Source: Madurella fahalii
Taxonomy: Eukaryota > Ascomycota > Sordariomycetes > Sordariales
Direction of reading: 5' to 3'
Assembly (NCBI GenBank): GCA_029876055.1
Contig: CM056874.1
Location: 9,238,001-9,302,000 of the forward strand
DNA: 64,000 nucleotides
The position numbers and the translations under genes were made by a program. Under the pieces are notes generated by a model. It had not been told where the DNA came from. It ran no database searches and worked only from the letters and a program-made list of their open reading frames with translations. Shown one piece after another: positions 54,339 to 64,000 of this stretch (its first letter is position 1; every line of letters begins with the position of its first letter).

Positions 54339-56105
54339 ATGGAACCCCAAGCAAGTGGGAAGTGGGCTTTCGCATCGAATGACAGTTTCCCCTTAAGCAG
54401 TCCCCAGACTCGGGCTGCAAGCCTGGATATTGGCTCTTTCACGGTGCGCCCACTGAATCCGTTGTCATCGTCGTCCGAGTCCCTACGCAAGTCATTGGAA
54501 AAAGGGCCACTCGGTGACGTTCAACAAGAGGAATGGGCTAGGGGTGTTGGTTTTTGGAGATGTTTCACCGGCCTTTGCGTTCCCATCCTACTCTCCGCCT
54601 TTGAAGGCAGCGTGGTGAGTACGGCGCTCCCAACAATATCACAATCGCTAGGCCTCGGACCAAACTCGTCATGGGTGGCAACGGCGTTCTTGCTGGCATC
54701 TATTGTCTTCCAGCCTCTATATGGACAATTAGCCGACATCTGGGGGCGGCGGCACCTGATGATGGCCGCCGTTGTTATATTTGGTGGTGGAAGCGCTATC
54801 GCTGCATGCGCGGACGGTTGCGCCGTCTTGATCTTCGGCCGAATAGTGCAGGGGGTCGGGTCGGGGGGTATTGACCTGTTTGCTGAGTTGATTCTCTGCG
54901 ACATCGTCCCCTTGAAAAGGAGAGGCCATTATGTGGCCATCAAAGCGGCCGTCTATGCGCTGGGAACTACCATCGGACCACTCCTAGGTGGCGTCTTCGC
55001 CCAGACGAATTGGCGATGGTGTTTCGGAATCAACCTACCAGTCTGCGTGGCCGCGTTGGTAATGATGTGGTTGTGGCTGCAGGTCAAGAATGGAAATACT
55101 TGGCAGGGATTTTCTTTAATGGAGCAACTCAGCCACGTCGACTTTCTGGGGATTCTGCTCCTTACAACCTCGGTGGTCTTGATACTCTGTGCGCTGAGTT
55201 TGGCGGGCACAGTTCACAGCTGGTCCGAACCGATCATTATCGGCTCCATGGCCGGTGGCTTGTTAGGCATCGTAGCCTTCATATTCTGGGAGCGATGCCA
55301 GCGGTGCAGCCACCCGATCATGGCGCCGCATGTCTTCTCCAACCGGACTACGATCGCGGCACTGGTCATTACCACCCTTCACGGCTTCATCACATACGGG
55401 TTCCAGTTCTACCTACCTCCTTTCTTCCAAGCCCTGCTTGGTGCCTCGCCCGCCGAATCGGGGATCCTCATTCTTCCCTGCAGCCTCACCATTGTCATTC
55501 TCGCTGCGGTTGGCGGGCCGTTGCTGGCCAGGTACGGCAGGTACCGGTTGATGCACCGGGCGGGCTTTCTCGTCATGGCGGCTGGTCTGCTGCCGTGCAT
55601 TGCCTCCAAATATATTACTTCGGTTGCTCTATGGATATCGTTGTCATTCCTGGTTGGAATCGGCTCCGGAATCATGGTTTCAACCACGCTACCGACCGTT
55701 CTTGTCGAGCTGACAGACAAGGAGAACGCAGCGGCCACGGGATCGTGGGCATTTCTGCGGGGGTTAGGCTCGCTCCTCGGTGTTGCGATCCCAAACACCG
55801 TGTTTAATGCGCAGTTCGCAACGAGCTTGAGCTCAATCGAGGATGAGGAGGTCAGGGGTCAGTTGAGCAATGGGCAAGCGTATGAACATGCATCAGCAAA
55901 GTATATTTCGGGACTTGGCGAGGACCTACGGAATCAAGTGCTTTGCGCATTTGCAGACAGCTTCAAGCTTGTCTGGGTTATCTTCTCCATATTGGCGATG
56001 CTAGGTGCGGCTACAACTGTCCTTGAGAGACAGGTCCGATTACGTCGAGATCTCGACAGTGACTATGGCTTGAAGCGGAGCCACGGCTGTGAAAATCGTC
56101 GATGA
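54339..56105 (+). CDS. DHA2-type MFS multidrug exporter (14-TM)
   Basis: Plasma-membrane drug:H+ antiporter family protein, 588 aa, one exon. ATG 54339 is chosen because the peptide from it begins a polar cytosolic tail; an in-frame ATG at 54213 would add 42 unusual residues and cannot be excluded. MFS signatures: GQLADIWGRRHLM (motif A), FGRIVQGVGSGGIDLF and, after it, DIVPLKRRGHY, then ALGTTIGPLLGGVFA (antiporter motif C region) and NWRWCFGINLPV. About 14 hydrophobic segments are present, as in DHA2 exporters of fungal toxins, azoles or siderophores. No biosynthetic cluster flanks it, so the substrate is unknown. The C-terminal tail is short and basic. Confidence 0.92.
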   Translation: MEPQASGKWAFASNDSFPLSSPQTRAASLDIGSFTVRPLNPLSSSSESLRKSLEKGPLGDVQQEEWARGVGFWRCFTGLCVPILLSAFEGSVVSTALPTISQSLGLGPNSSWVATAFLLASIVFQPLYGQLADIWGRRHLMMAAVVIFGGGSAIAACADGCAVLIFGRIVQGVGSGGIDLFAELILCDIVPLKRRGHYVAIKAAVYALGTTIGPLLGGVFAQTNWRWCFGINLPVCVAALVMMWLWLQVKNGNTWQGFSLMEQLSHVDFLGILLLTTSVVLILCALSLAGTVHSWSEPIIIGSMAGGLLGIVAFIFWERCQRCSHPIMAPHVFSNRTTIAALVITTLHGFITYGFQFYLPPFFQALLGASPAESGILILPCSLTIVILAAVGGPLLARYGRYRLMHRAGFLVMAAGLLPCIASKYITSVALWISLSFLVGIGSGIMVSTTLPTVLVELTDKENAAATGSWAFLRGLGSLLGVAIPNTVFNAQFATSLSSIEDEEVRGQLSNGQAYEHASAKYISGLGEDLRNQVLCAFADSFKLVWVIFSILAMLGAATTVLERQVRLRRDLDSDYGLKRSHGCENRR

Positions 56106-57359
56106 AAGAGGATGGCAGCGGCGACTCAAAGGTGTAGGTTCTCGAGGTTTGCAAATTATTGGACAAGGCTAGTATAATTAGACGGAGAAGAGAGAACATT
56201 GTGAAGGGCGGAAGTAATTACTCTGTACCATTAATATTATCTGAACCAAGTATTGCTCGGTCTCTTGGACTATACATATCCCTTGGCGACAAAAGTAAGG
56301 CAAATTAGTAATGTAACCGAAACATTGACTGGTAAGCAATGGCTTTTTAATCTGGTTGCGCGGCAATCCGGGAACAGATGTTCCAGGCATCAGCGACCGC
56401 CACGGAACGACTCTTCTCGGATACGCTTTGGGCGGTACACCGGAGATTCCCATTCGAGGGGTGGTGAGATGGGGCCGTAAGGGCATGTCTAATTACGTTG
56501 CTTGGGAAATGCGGGTGCGGAGGAGGCCTCGTCTAGTGGCGATGTTGGTACTTGTATACACTTTGGTTCAGGCGAGGATGAAGACACATGGCCTGTGATA
56601 CAGCAGCCTGGTAGATGCATCCGGGCTCAAAGGACGGATATCGAAGTACTTAGGTAGACACCTAGGAACTACCATTCGGTGGTGTAACATGGGCTTTGGA
56701 AACAGCGAGTTCCGCAGCTGAGAAGCTAACATAATGAATACATGAACCACCATTCGCAACAATAATTTGTAAACAAACAATGGAGGTTACGGATTTGTCT
56801 CTGTCAAGGCTGCTTTCTAGTTTAGCCGTGGGATGACCTGGAGAAGCTTTACCCCATGCAATTACTCATCTCTCCCAGGCAGTAGCAAAACACCGAGCAG
56901 TCAAGTGTAAATATTCTTACCGTGTGCAAGGTAGCTAGGTTGCTCGGTGCGGCTGGGGCTGTGCAACCCCAGAGGAGACAGCAAAACTTGGCATTCAATA
57001 CCAAGAAAATCTGCCTTGTTCCGTGCCTCATGCATCGAGTTTCGTGAGCTCCAATCAATGGTTTCATACGGAATATTGGTTTGACATGACCAATCAGCAC
57101 TAGCTGGTGGTCGTGTGGCTTGCAGGCGGCATGGGTGACTGAAGGATTGCAGACGCAGCAGCTGGAAGGTGCTTGCGACGAAGTACGCGAACCGGATGCC
57201 TCGACTTAGGCTCCCCCTCGCCACGCGTACACGAGTCGAGAGGGGATATCCCCCAGCCCTTTTTCTTGCTGCTTAGCCTCTTTCTTCCTATTCCTAGTCA
57301 ATCAACTGGCTGACGATTCTCTTTAATATTTCGATCATCGCAGACTGTCGCAGACCGCA
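56106..57359. other. 1.25-kb intergenic spacer
   Basis: Between two plus-strand genes, AT-richer than its neighbours. Open frames on the minus strand (56178-56486, 56901-57224) have no motif. Nothing else was recognised. Confidence 0.5.
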
Positions 57360-58667
57360 ATGACGCAGGCTAAAATTAAGCCGGAGAGTTTGGGTGAAAC
57401 TTCCGCTACCGACGGCAGCGGAGCCAGCCCCGTCCGTGTCAACAACCCTATCATGCCCGAGCCATTAATGGAACGAGACCGTCGTTCGGCTACTCTCGAG
57501 GATGCCCCAAGCTGCGAGGCTGCGACCTCTCTCCCTCGTGTGCCCCTAAGCAATGACCGGTTCTCAAGAGCCCCCAATCGCGAAAATACTCGAACAATAA
57601 CGTCTGACCGTCAAGCCAAATACGAGTCTAAGGGCAAAGGACCTATCGTCATCGACCTGACAATACCAACGTTTACACCTAAACGAACTCCCAAGCGACA
57701 GGCGACTGAATCTCTTCTTGATGCGCAAGCTACTAGTGATCCAGGACCATCTCGCTACAGAGCCCCGGAAACGCCGATTTCAAACAAACGCATCAGAGCT
57801 GTTGACCGCGACGGAAATGTGGCCTCGCATCAAACGCCAAACACAGGACTCCGGAATCTGACTCTTGACGCACCCACGCGCCTCCCAATAGCGGTAAACC
57901 CAGTTGACGCCAACCATGCTTCTGCCGCAGAAGGAGAAACCGCAACTGCATTAAGAGGAGCACGACGACGCCTGAGCTTCGGGGAACGGTTGAACACCAA
58001 GCGCTCGTTTTCCCCAACCCGTCCATCCGCACCGGCACCGCCAGCACCGGCACGGGAGCATGGTCAATCGTCCGCCAACAACGATGCAAACAAAGAGCCT
58101 TTCATTACTATCTTGGTAGTGTCGGACCTAGAGTTTTCCTGCGTCTCTGACCACTGGTCGTGTATCATGGTTGATGAGCACCGAAGTGATGTCAAAGACG
58201 TGGGTGAGGAACCCAAAATCGTCCACCTCCCTTATTACGGGCCACTGTGTCCGCTGTGCCGCAAAAAATCCAAGCTGCGCTGCGTACAACGCCGCAATAA
58301 AAACAACGCGAAGCGACCCTACTATGGATGTTTCCCTTGTGGACGCTTTATCACCTACGCCGATATTAAGGGTGTAGATATTAAGAACAAAAGATGCGAT
58401 TGTGGAAAGCCGTGTCGCAGTGACATCACGAACTCCGGGGGGAAGCCGTTTCGAAAGTGTGCTAGCGCACTCTGTGGGTTCTGGGAATGGGAGTCGCGGG
58501 AGCTTGAAACCCGGTCTGCAGGGTTCGGAGCAATTCCGCCAGATACAGGCCAAGTGGAGGAATTATCAGAGGTAGAGGCACAGGATTCATCGGGGCACTC
58601 AGATGGTTCGTTATTATCTAACTGGCCGGAAATATGGCGGTATCCATGTTCATATCTGTCCAGTTGA
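57360..58667 (+). CDS. Tandem GRF-type zinc-finger protein with SUMO-interacting motif
   Basis: Single open frame, 435 aa, no signal peptide. Residues ~95-101 read PIVIDLT, a textbook SUMO-interacting motif, followed by a basic TPKRTPKRQ stretch likely to be a nuclear localisation signal. The middle is disordered. The C-terminal third has two zinc fingers. The first (about residues 290-340) has GPLCPLCRKKS and YYGCFPCGRFI; the second (about 350-385) has CDCGKPC, FRKCASALCGFWEW, a clear zf-GRF ending in the C-G-F-x-E-W signature. GRF fingers bind single-stranded nucleic acid in APE2, TOP3A and NEIL3. A nuclear, SUMO-linked role in DNA metabolism is inferred; there is no enzymatic domain. A small unspliced intron near 58114-58200 is possible but not required, since the frame is open. 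Confidence 0.78.
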   Translation: MTQAKIKPESLGETSATDGSGASPVRVNNPIMPEPLMERDRRSATLEDAPSCEAATSLPRVPLSNDRFSRAPNRENTRTITSDRQAKYESKGKGPIVIDLTIPTFTPKRTPKRQATESLLDAQATSDPGPSRYRAPETPISNKRIRAVDRDGNVASHQTPNTGLRNLTLDAPTRLPIAVNPVDANHASAAEGETATALRGARRRLSFGERLNTKRSFSPTRPSAPAPPAPAREHGQSSANNDANKEPFITILVVSDLEFSCVSDHWSCIMVDEHRSDVKDVGEEPKIVHLPYYGPLCPLCRKKSKLRCVQRRNKNNAKRPYYGCFPCGRFITYADIKGVDIKNKRCDCGKPCRSDITNSGGKPFRKCASALCGFWEWESRELETRSAGFGAIPPDTGQVEELSEVEAQDSSGHSDGSLLSNWPEIWRYPCSYLSS

Positions 58668-59434
58668 CAGGCAACGAGAAGAAACACTTTGGGCTACCTG
58701 AAGGTGGAAGAGTTGAGTTAGTCCATCGCTCAGGAAATGGAGAACAGGTCCCCTCCCCCAACTAAACCTCTCTTTATATCTCACAAATTTCCTCCCTAAT
58801 TTGTTCACAATTGCGAGTGCTATGGGACTTACAAATCAAAACTGCTCAAAATCTTTGAATTAGGGTGCAAACTTTGTTTCACTTTTTTTTTTACCAATGT
58901 GTAATGTGCATTAAGTGAGCGCATTCTTATTAGATAAATGTGGATGATGACTCTTTATTTTCATCAATCATGCACATAACGCTCCACCCCTGAACGGTCT
59001 CCCTGTCCTTCTATTGATAATCATACATAGGAAAACCGTACTGTATAACGAGTCCGAGTGGAAACATATATCAACAAGTAATAGGAAATAGAAGCGGTAG
59101 TAGAAGGCCAGTTAACTGCAAAAGAAAGGCACGCGTTGTATAAGGCGCTGAAGGCTTTTAGCCTCCAACTTCAGCTCTAGCCGCCTCCTCCTCTTCGGCT
59201 GCATCGGCCTCTAGGTCTAGCCGTCTAGCCAAGCTGCATTCTACCAGGCGGTCCGAATCCACCAACCAGTCCAAACGCTCCTTCACAGCCACTGGTTCCG
59301 AGACCCTCAGCCCCGTAGCACATGGCTAAGGTCCCGGCGGATACGAATCCTAGTTCTTGCTAGGTTATGTGCTTCTGTGGTATTGAATAACACTTTATTT
59401 CTGAGATTTGAAACGGAGTTTAATCTGTTTCCCT
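58668..59434. other. Intergenic spacer with a short minus-strand open frame
   Basis: About 770 bp between convergent genes. A 55-codon minus-strand frame (59325-59158) with protein-like composition is listed separately. A T10 tract occurs near 58883. Otherwise nothing was recognised. Confidence 0.45.
59158..59325 (-). other. Short protein-like open frame, possible coding relic
   Basis: Read on the minus strand, the frame gives VAVKERLDWLVDSDRLVEC, then LARRLDLEADAAEEEEAARA and a stop. The charged, helical, repetitive composition looks like the C-terminal end of a larger protein rather than random DNA. The frame is preceded directly by a TAG that could be either a stop or a splice acceptor (CCTTAG). 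I do not recognise a family; a transposon-protein fragment is one possibility. Confidence 0.3.
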
Positions 59435-60424
59435 TCACGGGATAAACGCATCAAAAACATCCGTACCCCCAGCCCCTTGAACGACAGCACCACCAGGGAT
59501 ATAAACCTTCCCTTTCCTGACGACGGCGGAGGTCCCATGTCGAGGAACTTTCATGGGTGGCAGCTTTGCCCAGCTATCAGTTACAGAGTCATACATCTCC
59601 GTTTGGTTGAAAATACCCATCCTATTGGGCGCCTGATTCCCTTCACCGCCAAACTTATAAAGTTTAGTGCCAACCGCCGCCCCGGTCAACCCGCCCCGCG
59701 CAGTAGGCATCTTTGCGGCGCTCGTTTTCCAGCCTGCACTGAGATTGGCAAGATCAAGGATGAAAACCGTATCCTTGACGTTTTGCCCTCCATTTTCGCG
59801 CCCCCCGAGTATGTAGAGCTTGGTGCCGATTTGTGCGTATGCCATATGATCTCGTGCAGCGGGAAGATGCGCTGCCTGTTCCGGAACGGAGATCCAGGTG
59901 TCGGATGCAATATGATACGCTGAGACTGTATCGACGGTTGGGCCGTTGCCGGCGAGGATTCCACCTGCGAGATAGATCGTCCCGTTATACACGCCCGTGG
60001 CGGCGCTGCCTCTGGCGTCGGCGGCCGACATGGCTGCGAGAGGACTCCAGCGGTCATTCTGGGGATCGTAAACCCATGCGGTTCGAGCCGCCGGCCAAAC
60101 CCAGGTGCCTGTGAGGCCTCCAAGCACGTAGATCTTGCCATCAACGACGGCGGTATTTGGGTGGTTAAGGACGATTGGGGTTGGGGCACCCTGTTTCCAA
60201 GCGTTGCTTGGAATGTCATAAAGTAGTAGGATGTTGCTAGTGCTTCCGTTACGGACAAGACCACCAACCGTTGCTAGTTGGGAGTCTGAGAGTAGGACTG
60301 TTGTGTGCTCCTGGATTGGGCCAACTGGTATCGACGCGAGATCAATCCATGTTTGGGCGAACGCAAGATTGACGGTGAGGAGAGTAATCAGCAGTCCTCT
60401 AAAACAATGGGCAATAGTATACAT
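59435..60424 (-). CDS. Secreted kelch/galactose-oxidase-like beta-propeller protein
   Basis: Single exon, 329 aa. Signal peptide GLLITLLTVNLAFA with probable cleavage before QTW. Repeats of about 45-55 residues with the kelch signature are visible: TTVLLSDSQLATVGGLV, NTAVVDGKIYVLGGLTG, ATGVYNGTIYLAGGIL, MAYAQIGTKLYILGGRENGG, LTGAAVGTKLYKFGGEGN and TSAVVRKGKVYIPGG. Each has the di-glycine and the spaced Trp (NAWKQ, DRWSP, DTWIS, DSWAK). Six blades fit a closed propeller. It lacks the copper-ligand and C-terminal domain expected in galactose oxidase/glyoxal oxidase enzymes, so a binding or surface role seems more likely than oxidase activity; that is an inference. Several N-glycosylation sequons are present. 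Confidence 0.85.
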   Translation of the reverse strand: MYTIAHCFRGLLITLLTVNLAFAQTWIDLASIPVGPIQEHTTVLLSDSQLATVGGLVRNGSTSNILLLYDIPSNAWKQGAPTPIVLNHPNTAVVDGKIYVLGGLTGTWVWPAARTAWVYDPQNDRWSPLAAMSAADARGSAATGVYNGTIYLAGGILAGNGPTVDTVSAYHIASDTWISVPEQAAHLPAARDHMAYAQIGTKLYILGGRENGGQNVKDTVFILDLANLSAGWKTSAAKMPTARGGLTGAAVGTKLYKFGGEGNQAPNRMGIFNQTEMYDSVTDSWAKLPPMKVPRHGTSAVVRKGKVYIPGGAVVQGAGGTDVFDAFIP

Positions 60425-61673
60425 AGTTTAAAGAAGGTGCGAATATGTTTTAGCTGCGGTCGGACCGCAAAGTTCAGAATAGCTGGCCGACCAATCTTGC
60501 TAATCGGTTAGTGTATGTAGTTTTATAGTGATATTACCTACCTTAATTGTATATGTAACCCCGCTTTCGCAAGTCTTTTTTCAGGCAGCGTCCTACATCC
60601 CACTTTACTATACATTCTAGATAAAGCAGCTTTTTCTTAAAATGCGGCAACGATGAAATTCGCTGATCCGCATTTATCATTTCACTACTAGACTTTGATA
60701 TGTGCTATCTCCTCGTTACCTTTTTCTTTCTCTTTCTCTTAATGATTGTTATTATTATAAACTTTTAAATGCGACTTAACGAAGTAGATAACAGGTCTAC
60801 AGCGTGACGAACCCCACCAAATGTCCTGCCGTAGATGTGCCGGAGAAGATTTACCCTCGTTACTGTTTTTGGTTGGGCCTATTCGGACAATTAGCCGAAT
60901 TCCCATTGTCTACCTGGCACTAGGCGTTTCCCCAAACAAAGTATCTAACTTTGGGCGATAATCATGACCCCTCTTGCCCTGCTTTAGATTGTCGTTTTTT
61001 CGTCGTCCTCTTTGGCCGGATACTGCACTGTCTTGTCCTTAGGACGCCTTAGAGAGCCAGCTTTCTACGAAACCTAACCATTAGGTCCGTATCGCATCTA
61101 CCCCCCCATCTCTCCTCAGATCTTGGAGGCCTAGTAACCATATAATTATGAAATATGCATTGTGCGGATTTCTAACCCGTGAGGGCCAAATAGGTGACTG
61201 GTTGTTATTGCGATAACCTGGTATTACGAGGTTTTCGAATTCCCTCTGGCCTCTTACACGCTTCGGCAATGAGGGTAAGCTGGTGTGCCGGGAGTAGATG
61301 TGTAGTTTCACAAACATATAGAGGCTGCGGCTTTATCCCTTCTAGCCGGATCAAATGGACCGACCAACAATAACACGGGTGCAGGGAATAAAATTACCCG
61401 GAGCCCCATTAACGTTCGCAAGAGTCGAAGGGATCTGCCGGCTTCCGAGGAAATGATTTTTAACTACTTGTCAATTTAGATCCTGGACTTCATATAGCTC
61501 CTGATCCATTAGAGGTGTTAACTCCGAATCTAACATCAAGGTGTCCGGTAAAATCTCGATCTAAGGAACAGGTCTACTCATATATACACGTCTACCCCGA
61601 GCCCTCTTGTACCAAGCCATCTTATCTCATTCCTCAAACCGACCTTTGTAGTAAGAAAGTTGAATTATTTAAG
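60425..61673. other. Divergent AT-rich spacer between two secreted-protein genes
   Basis: 1.25 kb between start codons facing away from each other. It contains CT-rich stretches near 60719-60741 and no convincing ORF. It is a plausible shared promoter region for the kelch and lectin-like genes. Confidence 0.45.
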
Positions 61674-62386
61674 ATGTTCGCCTCTATTCTCCTTCTCGCG
61701 CTTGCTGCGACTGGCATTTCACAGGAAATCCCGGAGGGTTACCGCAAGGTATACATCACCTCGATGGTGAATACCAAATTCGCTGTGGTACCAAAATCAC
61801 GCACTGCTGGTAGTACAACAGTCGTGTACGTCGCGCGACCTGCCCGCGTTATCGCCGAGGATTGGTTTAACATTAACCGTATTTTAGTCAAACGCTCAAC
61901 AATACGCCCGAGCAGCAATGGTATATCAAAGATGGGAACACAAAGATCCAATTGGTTGAGACCAACCTGTGCCTAGATGCGGGTGCCCAAAGTAAGCATC
62001 TCCTAACGCCTTATTCACACTACCGAAGCCATAGTATCTAAGACTAGCCAAACAGGCAATTGGAGGGACATGGGCACACTCTCTGTAAATGACTGCTCTG
62101 ATACCGCCCAGTCGCAGAACTGGTTTGTCATGGGCGACGGCCGGATCGCCCTAGAGCCATCAAACCGGAGTAAGTTTACCTAAGTAGTATCACGAGACTG
62201 CCCTACATCTGCCACAGATATATTGGTACAAGAATGCTGACAGTAGGTGCAGGGCAGTGCATTGATCTTCAGTATATGAGGGCTGTCGAGAATAACCCAG
62301 TCGTGCTATTTGGTTGCGCGGGACTGGGGAACACCGGCGCGGCGGACAAGGGGATTAATTGGCCGCTGCTCAATGCGACCGCTTAG
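61674..62386 (+). CDS. Small secreted ricin-B-lectin-like (beta-trefoil) protein
   Basis: Four exons, 61674-61825, 61888-61991, 62056-62169 and 62247-62386, join in phase to 169 aa. A signal peptide (ASILLLALAATGISQ) is followed by a beta-trefoil-like region with three repeats, each with a QxW-type element: EQQWYIKDG, SQNWFVMGDG and the less perfect KGINW. Sugar-lectin-type blocks TNLCLDAGA, RDMGTLSVNDCSD and GQCIDLQYM are in order. The ricin-B fold in fungi usually binds glycans and is found alone or attached to enzymes; there is no catalytic domain here. The splice sites follow GT/AG rules and restore the repeats. A single-frame reading would stop early, so the multi-exon model is needed. 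Its exact ligand is unknown. Confidence 0.8.
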
Positions 62387-64000
62387 ATCAATTTAGTACT
62401 AGGCTCATAGGACATCGGCTACGGACCGTTGTGTTGTGGATTGGAACTCCCAACTACCATGAACTGGAGACCAATATACTGATATCTTTTGTTCAGCGTG
62501 TTATGAACATAAGCGAAGTAACCCTCTGGTTTCAAACTGAGTACCATCGAGTCCAAGCGTCACGTTAGCAATAGAACATCTTGCATGCTGCACGAGACAT
62601 CGGAAAGAGAAATGTAACTTGCGTTACAAATTTGTATATGAATAGTACTTAGTCTCCTATCCCTCTAGAGCGCTAGTTCGATTCAGCAGAAACAGTTTTG
62701 TTTCACCATTCGGATAACCATACGGAACTAAGAACTCATAACAGTGTGGTATATAATCATGTAAACGTAAATAGGAGACTTGGCAATCCCTAGGCATCTT
62801 CTCATGGAGAGTAGGACCGAAATATATCCGAAAAACGTTGTGGCTCCTTTCTAGCTGCTTCGTACGACATTTAAGATGGTGATTGCTCTGGCCACTTAGC
62901 TCTCTCGTATGTGGCGCGTGAATGGCAGCTAGGAGATGATCAACTCCTGGCGATTTCGCGAGGGTCGAACTGGGACCTTCTCTCACGATTCTGGTAACAC
63001 CACGGTAATATCCAACAGAACAAGGAATGTCACATCTTCCGAGCTACTTCGTCCGTCGGTGTTGAAAGCGAGCTTGGCAGTAGCATGGGGGTAATATCAA
63101 AGTCAATATCGCTTGAGTTATGTCTTCGTCTTCAGCACATCCCAAGACACCGTCCCCCCCCCAATGTACCACTCTTCTCATCCGCCGTCTCACGGCTGAT
63201 CGCGGGATAGCCGTCTGATAAAGATAAAGCCCATCTTGTCAATTCCTAGCTTTGCACTTTATTTCGACCCTAAGACCTGGAATGTGGGCCGGAGCGAGTT
63301 CATGCACCCTGTTGCCTTATGGGCCTTTGAGATATAACTATCTTCTCAACCTAGAAGCGACTTGGAACACTTTACAATCTCATTCCCGCTCTCTGTGGCA
63401 GTCTGGTGGTTTTTGTTTCGCTTAAACTCGTCTGATAACAGCGAGGGTAACCGCCGCGATACTTTATAAACATCTTAGCGTCGTTGGGGGGTGTGGAAGT
63501 CTGAGATATAGGCACCGATGAGAGGTTAGTGGAGGCTCATCTATGCGTCACATGATAAGTGGATGTTGTATACGCCATTAATGTAACAGATATAGGCGTC
63601 GAGGATCTGGGGCTCCTGAGGGCAGATCCTGCAGGGCTTGAAAAAGTACCTGAGAACCGCGCACAGTTTGGTCGTCCTTGGTGTGAGTCTTATTAAAATG
63701 AGTGCTAGCTGGAAATGCTTTAGCCGTGACTCTAGACTATACAATAATTGTCGGCGGGCGAATACGTATATCAATGAAGATTTAATCTAGTATATCAAGT
63801 TTAACTTGTTTCGGTTATAGATTAGCTGAATCTAACGAGATAATACCATTTAGTTAAAACCGGGATTTTGGTCTCTTGTCAGTAACTCATTATAAATATC
63901 GTGGCGATTCTAAAACATGTCGGGTACAATGAACGCTTATACCTTGGATAATGCTTCATAATTTAGTAAGGCCCCTTGTAGCTCGCAACTCCGTAGCCTC
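62387..64000. other. AT-rich terminal region, no gene seen
   Basis: 1.6 kb with many TA-rich stretches and only short open frames. The minus-strand frame 62986-62657 has a tRNA-like GTTCGAC stretch near 62953-62959, but its stem does not pair. The minus-strand frame 63774-63541 reads protein-like yet unassigned. No terminal repeat or intact transposon feature was recognised. Confidence 0.45.

Noticed and set aside
55010..55807. 265-codon open frame on the plus strand inside the MFS exporter
   Set aside because: It overlaps the exporter's reading frame in another phase; its translation lacks membrane segments and motifs.
62940..63015. tRNA-like sequence with a GTTCGAC loop
   Set aside because: The T stem and acceptor do not pair, so it is not called as a tRNA.
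1..64000. CRISPR arrays, bacterial operons, secondary-metabolite gene clusters, intact transposons
   Set aside because: No direct-repeat arrays, no polycistronic arrangement, no polyketide or peptide synthetase motifs and no transposase or reverse-transcriptase motifs were found.

Overview
The window is nuclear DNA of a filamentous ascomycete. The gene families and the short 43-85 nt introns with GT..AG ends suggest Sordariomycetes; that placement is an inference from protein resemblance and cannot be tested here. Genes are single or few-exon, alternate between strands, and are separated by 0.1-4 kb of non-coding sequence. No bacterial, viral or intact transposon gene was recognised.

Layout. 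0-7.3 kb: 3' part of a BNR_4 family secreted protein (minus, cut by the window edge), a sugar-porter MFS permease (plus) and an OPT-family transporter (minus). 7.3-11.3 kb: gene-empty. 11.3-16.1 kb: secreted pepsin-type aspartic protease with a one-base frame break, an intron-containing tRNA-Gln(UUG), a 141-aa conserved protein whose first intron follows the ATG, and a divergent Tim17/22/23-like membrane protein. 17-24 kb: proline dehydrogenase, the KEOPS subunit Cgi121 and a 920-aa Zn2Cys6 regulator. 25-33.5 kb: Ted1/Cdc1-type ER phosphoesterase, TIM50, an F-box-like protein and a nitronate monooxygenase. 33.5-37 kb: gene-empty, with a (TA)n tract. 37-45.6 kb: rhodopsin-domain membrane protein, tandem SnoaL-like protein, an orphan 160-aa membrane protein, a RhoGAP-like protein without an arginine finger, and a class I methyltransferase. 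47.5-52.2 kb: a degenerate Tpt1/KptA-like protein, a full-length decayed 6-phosphogluconate dehydrogenase pseudogene, and a 3-dehydroshikimate dehydratase-like enzyme. 52.4-62.4 kb: a secreted protein with three eight-cysteine modules, a DHA2-type MFS exporter, a GRF zinc-finger protein with a SUMO-interacting motif, a secreted kelch/galactose-oxidase-like protein and a secreted beta-trefoil lectin-like protein. 62.4-64 kb: AT-rich, no gene seen.

Functionally the window mixes housekeeping genes (TIM50, CGI121, PRODH, TED1) with accessory secreted proteins and transporters. I see no secondary-metabolite cluster or operon-like module. The most interesting items are enzyme-family members that lack their signature catalytic residues (Tpt1-like, RhoGAP-like), the tandem GRF/SIM protein, the modular cysteine-rich secreted protein, and the 6PGDH pseudogene, whose lesions can be read one by one. 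Splice sites were assigned by eye from frame, conserved protein sequence and GT/AG ends; they are predictions.
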